The translations under genes were made by a program, and so were the position numbers. Shown piece by piece: positions 5,687 to 10,439 of a DNA stretch of 10,439 nucleotides (positions are counted from its first letter, which is position 1; each line of letters starts with the position of its first letter). The notes beneath the pieces were generated by a model. It ran no database searches and was not told the origin of the DNA. It saw only the letters and a program-made list of their open reading frames with translations. This stretch comes from Candidatus Nomurabacteria bacterium (GTDB taxonomy: Bacteria > Patescibacteriota > Minisyncoccia > Phycocordibacterales > CALRBL01): the NCBI GenBank assembly GCA_943354075.1, contig CALRBL010000012.1:1-10439 (forward strand), read 5' to 3'.

Positions 5687-6785
5687 ATTTCTCCAGCGCC
5701 TCCACACCAATCAACGTCCCTTTCAGCAGAAATTCGAGCATTGCTCCCCCACCTGTCGAGATGAAGGTAAATTCATCCATGAGTCCGAGCTCTTTGATAG
5801 AAGCAAGAGTATCACCACCGCCAACAACAGAATCTGCAGAACTTTGCCCGATCAGTTTTGAGAGCGCAATTGTTCCCTCCTTGAATCCTTTTTCATAGTC
5901 ACCGAGAGGTCCGTTCCAGAGGATATATTTTGCACCCATGATATGCGGTCGAAGTGCTTCGATATCTTTCGGTCCCGCATCCATGATCTTGTCACCATCC
6001 CATACAAGATCTTCGGGCAGCATGATCTTGGGATTTGAAACAATAGCGCTTAGAGAAGTAGTGACAATGCCAGACATTGAAGAAACGAGTGATTCTTTCA
6101 CATCGACTCCTTTCAACTTAAGAAGATCATTTGCGAGTGCTCCACCGATAAACATCTTGTCAGCCCTGTCGAGAAATTTCTCAATCAAAGGTAATTTGGT
6201 TTCAAACTTTGCACCACCTAATATAAAAAGAAATGGATGAGGTGTGGAGTCGCTAATTCCCAAATGCTTGATCTCATCAGAAAGAAGTAGTCCCGCATAG
6301 TGAGGAAGATGTTGAGGAACCCCGACAATTGAGGCATGCTCACGATGAGAAACAGCAAAAGCGTCGTTTACATACATATCGGCAAGCGCGGCTAATTTGC
6401 TGGCAAATTCTGGATCATTCGCTTTTTCTCCTTCATAGCGACGGATATTCTCAAACAAAATCACTTCGCCATCTTCAAGCATCTCGATACCCTGTCGTCC
6501 TTCATCACTAAAACAATCTTCAGTGAAAGAAAGTGAGAGTTGTTGAGAAAGAAGATCAAAAACAGGACGAAGAGTAGGCATCTCTACATCTTTTGTTTCA
6601 ATGTGACTGATGAGTAATAATTTTGCACCATTATCTCGAAGGAATTTTATGGTTGGAAGTGCACGCTCGATACGGTAATCATCGGAAACTTTTCCATCTT
6701 TGATGGGCACATTGAAGTCCACTCGTACGAGCACTTTCTTTCCTCTGAGGTCATCGGCTTTAAGCTGGTTGATTGTGGTAATCAT
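5685..6785 (-). CDS. pgk: Phosphoglycerate kinase, compact form
   Basis: This transfers the acyl phosphate of 1,3-bisphosphoglycerate to ADP in glycolysis. At 366 aa it is shorter than the usual 390-400. Motifs seen: LVRVDFNVP (R21, D23, N25), DDYRIERALPTIKFL (R38), ENIRRYEGE (112-120), NDAFAVSHREHAS (R148), LGGAKFETKLPLI (189-201), GGALANDLL (214-222), WNGPLGDYEKGF (290-301), VGGGDTLA (321-328) and STGGGAMLEFL (343-353). The substrate-binding loop usually reading SHLGRP is SHIETKDVEMP here: H61 is kept, but the arginine three residues later (Arg65 in yeast numbering) is Thr64, and the loop is shortened. The ATG fits the family. No Shine-Dalgarno precedes it; it starts 9 bp after the tpiA stop and is probably co-transcribed with tpiA. 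Confidence 0.95.
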   Translation of the reverse strand: MITTINQLKADDLRGKKVLVRVDFNVPIKDGKVSDDYRIERALPTIKFLRDNGAKLLLISHIETKDVEMPTLRPVFDLLSQQLSLSFTEDCFSDEGRQGIEMLEDGEVILFENIRRYEGEKANDPEFASKLAALADMYVNDAFAVSHREHASIVGVPQHLPHYAGLLLSDEIKHLGISDSTPHPFLFILGGAKFETKLPLIEKFLDRADKMFIGGALANDLLKLKGVDVKESLVSSMSGIVTTSLSAIVSNPKIMLPEDLVWDGDKIMDAGPKDIEALRPHIMGAKYILWNGPLGDYEKGFKEGTIALSKLIGQSSADSVVGGGDTLASIKELGLMDEFTFISTGGGAMLEFLLKGTLIGVEALEK

Positions 6786-6794
6786 ATATACAAA

Positions 6795-7559
6795 TTAAGA
6801 AAGTGAGTCCATTACTTTAGCAATGCGGAAAAAATCATCTGCATTCAGACTCGCACGACCAACAAGAAGACCATCCACTTCCCCGCCTTCAACAAGTTCG
6901 CGAGCATTGTCGGGATTGACTGAACCCCCGTAAAGAATGGTGACGTCGAATGCTTTTGCTTTTCCGTAAAGATCCGCAAGTACTTTTTTGATAAAAATAT
7001 TGCGTTGGTGAATCTCGTGAGAGGTAATCGGATTTTTAGCTCCAATTGCGGAAAGTGGTTCGTAGGCAATCACCACTTCGGTGATATTTGCAGCGACGAC
7101 ACCTGACAATCCTTTAGTAAGCTGATTTTTGATAAACGAAAGATAATTAGCATTTTCATCCATCGCAGACTCTCCCACACAAAGCACGGGGCGAATCTTT
7201 TCAGCGAGAAGTGCTTGAATCTTTTTACACACATCTTCATCCGTCTCACCCATGGCACGACGCTCAGAATGTCCAACGATAGCAAAAGCAGCTCCAAGAC
7301 TCTTGATCATAGAAGCAGAAACTTCTCCGGTATAGGCACCACCTCTTTCCTTGGCAACATTCTGCACACCATAGAAAAATTTCTTTGAAGATGACCTTGT
7401 TTTGAGAGTAGAAAAGAAAATAGAGGGAGGGCAGATGACCGCTATCGTCTTTTTTATGCTTCCTATCTTTCTTTTAATGCTGTCATTCAAGACCTGTGCC
7501 TCTTTCAGAGTATCGGGACTCATCTTCCAGTTACCGATTACCATTTTTCTCTTTTTCAT
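6795..7559 (-). CDS. tpiA: Triosephosphate isomerase
   Basis: This interconverts dihydroxyacetone phosphate and glyceraldehyde 3-phosphate in the cytoplasm. At 254 aa it has normal length. The active site is complete: GNWKM with N10 and K12, VGHSERR with H97, AYEP with catalytic E167, and phosphate-binding YGGSVNP (210-216) and GLLVGRASL (230-238). The mobile loop 6 is unusual: the common EPVWAIGTGK is EPLSAIGAKNP, so the hinge tryptophan is Ser170 and the tip sequence differs. The ATG follows a TATACT box by 6 nt with no Shine-Dalgarno, suggesting its own leaderless promoter just past the stop of the pilus cluster (15 bp gap). pgk follows 9 bp downstream. Confidence 0.95.
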   Translation of the reverse strand: MKKRKMVIGNWKMSPDTLKEAQVLNDSIKRKIGSIKKTIAVICPPSIFFSTLKTRSSSKKFFYGVQNVAKERGGAYTGEVSASMIKSLGAAFAIVGHSERRAMGETDEDVCKKIQALLAEKIRPVLCVGESAMDENANYLSFIKNQLTKGLSGVVAANITEVVIAYEPLSAIGAKNPITSHEIHQRNIFIKKVLADLYGKAKAFDVTILYGGSVNPDNARELVEGGEVDGLLVGRASLNADDFFRIAKVMDSLS

Positions 7560-7565
7560 GCCGAC

Positions 7566-7571
7566 AGTATA
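7566..7571 (-). promoter_or_regulatory. -10 box of tpiA-pgk, leaderless spacing
   Basis: TATACT, within GCTATACT, ends 6 nt before ATG 7559 and lies between the stop of the pilus gene and tpiA. No -35 hexamer was recognised. It would let the glycolysis genes be transcribed independently of the pilus cluster. Confidence 0.48.
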
Positions 7572-7574
7572 GCA

Positions 7575-9377
7575 CTACTGCACGATCTCCTTCCAATTAT
7601 TCACGCTCCAGGTACCCCCGGGACCACTCGCAAAATTAATGCTCGACAATCCGCTCTCATAATTAAGGGTTGTTCCTCCGGTCAAAGTCATATAGTTGGC
7701 AGTAGCGGCCTTTGCACTTGCTCCTCCGGTGAATCGGATACCCCCTTTTTGTGCTGAAAGCACTACCGAACCCACTCCTCCTGATTGTTCGATGGCATAA
7801 TCGGTGCAACTGGTAGGCAATGCACAGTTGGTATTTGTCGAAACAAGAAGCACATAGCTTCCTGTGGTTCCATTTCCTGAAATATAGGCACCTCCCGTGA
7901 GATCAGAAGTTCCATCCACCACAATTACTCCTGCGGCAGAACCAAAAGATGATCCAAGAACAATCCTTCCACCACCATTCAAACTAAGGTTTCCTGTCAC
8001 ATAGAGATTTCCGTTGAGGGTGAGGGTTCCGCCCCCACCCACTGTCAAATTTCCATTGATCTTCATCACTCCGGTAGTAGAAGTAGAAACACTACTTCCA
8101 ATACTCCACGTAGATCGCACTATTCCGGCTGCGGCATCTGCCTTCCATGAGTCAATGAGAGAATCAACGATAGGAAAAGCCTCGGGGGCTGGGTCAGCCT
8201 GTGAAGTATCGCAAGGTTTGTTAGTGCTTCCTGTTGCGATCTGACAATATGCTAAATTTGCTCCTGAAATAGTAACGTCGGTAAGTTTGTGAGCATGAGC
8301 ATCACCTCCCGAAGCACCCACAGTGATCGATGTAATAGTTCCTGTGTCCCCTCCCATGTACATATCAAAATAAGTATCAAGAGTTGCAGGAGTGGTTGAA
8401 GCCCATATACCACCTTGAGTACCCAATTTTGCGGTACCATTCGCATAAGTAGAAGATGCTGCCCCCCATGAATAGTAATTACCCCATGAGTTTGAAGTGT
8501 CGAGCACTATCCAGTAGGTAGTACCAGGGGTGAGCGAAGCGGGAGTAGTGAACGAAACAGATGTATCGGTCTGAGTAACAGGCACCGCAGAAGCAAGAAG
8601 TGTTGCGGAAGCGAGAGTGGTGTTTCCTGGGCTGCTTCCTGAATTATTCACAATACGCACAGTGATGTCGTTTGCCCATGCAGTAGAATTTTTCTTTAGG
8701 TAAAGACTGAGGGAAACCAGAGGTGAAGTGGTAGACACTTTAAAACTCTGTGCTGCATCATTGGGGCGTGGATCAGCACCTGTAATTTGCCCTCCAAACT
8801 CAACCTGATATGAAGGTGGTGTGGTGGTACCATTGGTTTGATCAAGAACTGGATCTGAACGATTCGCTACATATGCGGAACCCGTAACAAATGTCGAGGC
8901 AGAACTGCCGGTAATATCGCCATTTGAATACACACTTCCATTGATACCCGCACCTCCTAACAAGCTTATACCTCCTGTTCCTGCCTGAAGACCATAATTA
9001 AAGGAGGTTCCTGCAATCTGTGAGTAGAGACTCTGAACTGAACGTCTCGTATTAACATTGTTCCCTGTTGCGACGATTTGTTTTGATGTACCAAAGTCAG
9101 TCACTGCCGCAGTCGAGGTGGCGTTATTAAGAGAAAGAGAGAGAGTTGAGGGTAGTACCCTTCCGCTGTTCAGTCGATAAAGTGCGTCGTCGTTCAGAGC
9201 TTCTGCCGCAACATATCCTTGCGCAGAGTTTACATAATTTGCACTTGCACGTATTTGCTCACCAATAGGACGAACGACCGCAACAATGAGAGCAAAGCTG
9301 ATGACAAGAAAAAAGATAACGGAGATCATTACCACCATTCCCTCTTGCCCGCTTCGATTATATCTTTTTGATTTCAT
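7575..9377 (-). CDS. PilX-like type IV pilus-associated protein with large extracellular region
   Basis: No named orthologue is recognised. The first 40 residues, with SGQEGMVVMISVIFFLVIS, match a PilX-type start: basic tip, glycine before a hydrophobic helix (14-36), and no Glu at +5. The exported part (about 560 aa) is rich in Gly, Ser, Thr and Asn. Residues about 205-295 (AQSFKVSTTSPLVSLSLYL through LTPGTTYWIVLDTS) resemble choice-of-anchor or carbohydrate-binding-like beta-sandwiches seen in surface proteins. Residues about 435-505 carry short beta-helix-like repeats (INGNLTVGGG, LNGNLYVTGN, LSLNGGG). Four cysteines form two spaced pairs (378/389 and 518/524), possible disulfides. The start follows the stop of the previous gene by 1 nt (TAATATG), suggesting coupled translation. 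A role in pilus-tip assembly or adhesion is inferred from N-terminus and neighbours. Confidence 0.75.
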   Translation of the reverse strand: MKSKRYNRSGQEGMVVMISVIFFLVISFALIVAVVRPIGEQIRASANYVNSAQGYVAAEALNDDALYRLNSGRVLPSTLSLSLNNATSTAAVTDFGTSKQIVATGNNVNTRRSVQSLYSQIAGTSFNYGLQAGTGGISLLGGAGINGSVYSNGDITGSSASTFVTGSAYVANRSDPVLDQTNGTTTPPSYQVEFGGQITGADPRPNDAAQSFKVSTTSPLVSLSLYLKKNSTAWANDITVRIVNNSGSSPGNTTLASATLLASAVPVTQTDTSVSFTTPASLTPGTTYWIVLDTSNSWGNYYSWGAASSTYANGTAKLGTQGGIWASTTPATLDTYFDMYMGGDTGTITSITVGASGGDAHAHKLTDVTISGANLAYCQIATGSTNKPCDTSQADPAPEAFPIVDSLIDSWKADAAAGIVRSTWSIGSSVSTSTTGVMKINGNLTVGGGGTLTLNGNLYVTGNLSLNGGGRIVLGSSFGSAAGVIVVDGTSDLTGGAYISGNGTTGSYVLLVSTNTNCALPTSCTDYAIEQSGGVGSVVLSAQKGGIRFTGGASAKAATANYMTLTGGTTLNYESGLSSINFASGPGGTWSVNNWKEIVQ

Positions 9378-9378
9378 A

Positions 9379-9873
9379 TTAATTGTATGAGCCGCGAAGC
9401 ATCACGGTGTTATAAAAATTCTTACCACCAAGAGTCAGTTCGATCTTTACTCCCACAGAATTACCACTATCGATCTGTCTGAAGATAAGTGAGGTGACGG
9501 TTGTCTTTCCATCGGTAAGAGGACCAAATAACACTCCATCTTTATCCATCATTACTGTTTCTCCTCGAAGATAGAATTTTACTGTATGGGCAACCCCCAC
9601 GCTGTCAGTACTACGCAAAAGGAGTGATCCTACTGCAACTCCGTACACCGTCTCTGATCCATCAATACTTTCTGATTGTCTGATATGTCTTGTCATCTGA
9701 TCCATCGCAGACAAAGCACTCATTTGGGTATTTTTTACTGTTCGAATTTGTCTATATGATCGCGTCAGAAGAGATGAGGAATTCATGATAGCCGCTAAGA
9801 GAATAGCAAAAAGAGAGGCGTAAATAATAATTTCAACCAACGTATAACCTTTTTTTGTATTGAAGTGCTTCAT
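9379..9873 (-). CDS. Prepilin-like minor pilin, PilW/PulJ-type
   Basis: A type IV pilin-like protein of 164 aa. It begins MKHFNTKKGYTLVEIIIYASLFAIL with a short basic leader, prepilin-peptidase site G9/Y10, Glu at +5 (E14) and a hydrophobic alpha-1 helix. The helix is followed by QMSALSAMDQMTRHIRQSESI, typical of PilW/PulJ, and a beta-rich C-terminal domain. I chose ATG 9873 because it gives a proper prepilin leader and lies 1 nt after the preceding stop; the longer frame from 9948 overlaps that gene and adds 25 unrelated residues. No cysteines are seen in the mature part. It probably works in the inner-membrane pilus-initiation complex with its neighbours. Confidence 0.85.
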   Translation of the reverse strand: MKHFNTKKGYTLVEIIIYASLFAILLAAIMNSSSLLTRSYRQIRTVKNTQMSALSAMDQMTRHIRQSESIDGSETVYGVAVGSLLLRSTDSVGVAHTVKFYLRGETVMMDKDGVLFGPLTDGKTTVTSLIFRQIDSGNSVGVKIELTLGGKNFYNTVMLRGSYN

Positions 9874-9874
9874 A

Positions 9875-10360
9875 TTAATTATTGAAAATGTCAGATATAT
9901 AAGACTTGAGAACATACGTCGACGTAGCAGTACCCTGCATCCATGCAACAGAAACCGTCAGCAGCTTGGTATCAGCATCCAATGTCCCAGCTGAGGCAAG
10001 ATTGTAACTTCCGTCACGATAAGCATTTTGGACGGTTAACGTTCGAGTAAAAGTACTATCTATCGAAGAAGATGTTGTGGTCGCCATAAATTTCGACAAA
10101 GTAGGAGACCAATAAAGATAGTAGGTAGTATTTGTTGAAAGTGGAGATAAGCGCGTAGCATAGCTTTCGTCGCGCATAGAACGAAGTGCTTCAAGCCCCT
10201 CCTCGGCAAGCATGGCAGCTTGAATGCGCGGAAGAGTTTGAAAAGAATATTTTGTAAGTGTGGAATACACTCCAATAATTGCGACAAAAGAAGTAGCGAT
10301 GATCGCTGCGCCGACAATGACTTCTGCAAGTACTATTCCTTTTGTATATTTCATACTCAT
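9875..10360 (-). CDS. Prepilin-like minor pilin, PilV-type
   Basis: A 161-aa protein starting MSMKYTKGIVLAEVIVGAAIIATSF. It has a short basic leader, cleavage site G/I, Glu at +5 and a hydrophobic helix. IQAAMLAEEGLEALRSMRDESY follows, the usual pattern of PilV-like minor pilins, then a Thr/Ser-rich beta domain. ATG 10360 lies 1 nt after the stop of the previous gene, matching the other junctions of this cluster; ATG 10354, two codons later, is also possible. The longer frame from 10378 would overlap the previous gene. No Shine-Dalgarno sequence is visible. Its exact pilus role is not determined by sequence. Confidence 0.83.
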   Translation of the reverse strand: MSMKYTKGIVLAEVIVGAAIIATSFVAIIGVYSTLTKYSFQTLPRIQAAMLAEEGLEALRSMRDESYATRLSPLSTNTTYYLYWSPTLSKFMATTTSSSIDSTFTRTLTVQNAYRDGSYNLASAGTLDADTKLLTVSVAWMQGTATSTYVLKSYISDIFNN

Positions 10361-10361
10361 A

Positions 10362-10439
10362 CTATTGTATCTCGGCAAGACCTGTTCCGCGAATGATGAT
10401 TGTTAGTGCAGAAGTGGTTGCAGCTTTTGGAGTGAGAGT
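10362..10439 (-). CDS. C-terminus of an upstream gene, probably another pilin-like protein (partial)
   Basis: Only the last 25 codons are in the window, ending RGTGLAEIQ and a TAG stop at 10362-10364. The hydroxyl-rich segment ATTSALTIIIRG would fit the last strand of a pseudopilin domain (FimT/GspH-like), and the position at the head of a minor-pilin series supports this. The fragment is too short for a firm assignment. Its stop is 1 nt before the next ATG. Confidence 0.55.
   Translation of the reverse strand, partial: TLTPKAATTSALTIIIRGTGLAEIQ

Noticed and set aside
5938..6240. Long open frames antisense to pgk, recJ and comEC
   Set aside because: They lie opposite conserved enzymes with complete motifs and their translations look like no known protein.

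Overview
The window reads as chromosomal DNA of a small-genome bacterium, most likely a Patescibacteria/CPR member of the Parcubacteria type. This is inferred from compact housekeeping enzymes, a short ComEC without its nuclease-like tail, a short-motif Fe/Mn superoxide dismutase, minor-pilin genes, tight gene packing and a near absence of Shine-Dalgarno sequences. TGA, TAA and TAG all act as stops, so a TGA-to-glycine code is unlikely. No phage, IS element, CRISPR array or tRNA was seen.

Layout. Bases 1-822 (minus) hold most of a D-2-hydroxyacid dehydrogenase. It diverges, from an almost shared -10 box, from a superoxide dismutase at 841-1455 (plus), the only plus-strand gene. The dismutase meets comEC (1452-2660, minus) tail to tail. 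Further right, all on minus, come rnhA (2706-3437), a roughly 330-nt non-coding RNA locus (3490-3819) and recJ (3838-5535). After a terminator at 5656-5686 come pgk (5685-6785) and tpiA (6795-7559). Then, in transcription order from the right edge, four type IV pilus minor-pilin-like genes run 10439 to 7575.

How the genes work together. tpiA-pgk is a lower-glycolysis pair. recJ (5'-3' ssDNA exonuclease), rnhA (RNA:DNA hybrid removal) and comEC (DNA uptake channel) form a nucleic-acid block. The minor-pilin cluster would supply pilus-tip or pilus-initiation components. ComEC plus pili fits natural DNA uptake, but the pilus genes are several kilobases from comEC and the link is inference.

Most interesting points. 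(1) The ncRNA between recJ and rnhA has its own candidate promoter, a closing helix starting at the predicted first base, and a perfect 15-bp terminator. Three 10-11-nt blocks match remembered 23S rRNA domain I in order and at similar spacing, yet universally conserved 23S motifs are missing. (2) A 34-bp perfect palindrome lies at the rnhA start. (3) A 9-bp GNRA-capped hairpin contains the comEC start codon. (4) -10 boxes sit 6-7 nt before several start codons, suggesting leaderless mRNAs. (5) RNase HI carries its hybrid-binding-like domain at the C-terminus.
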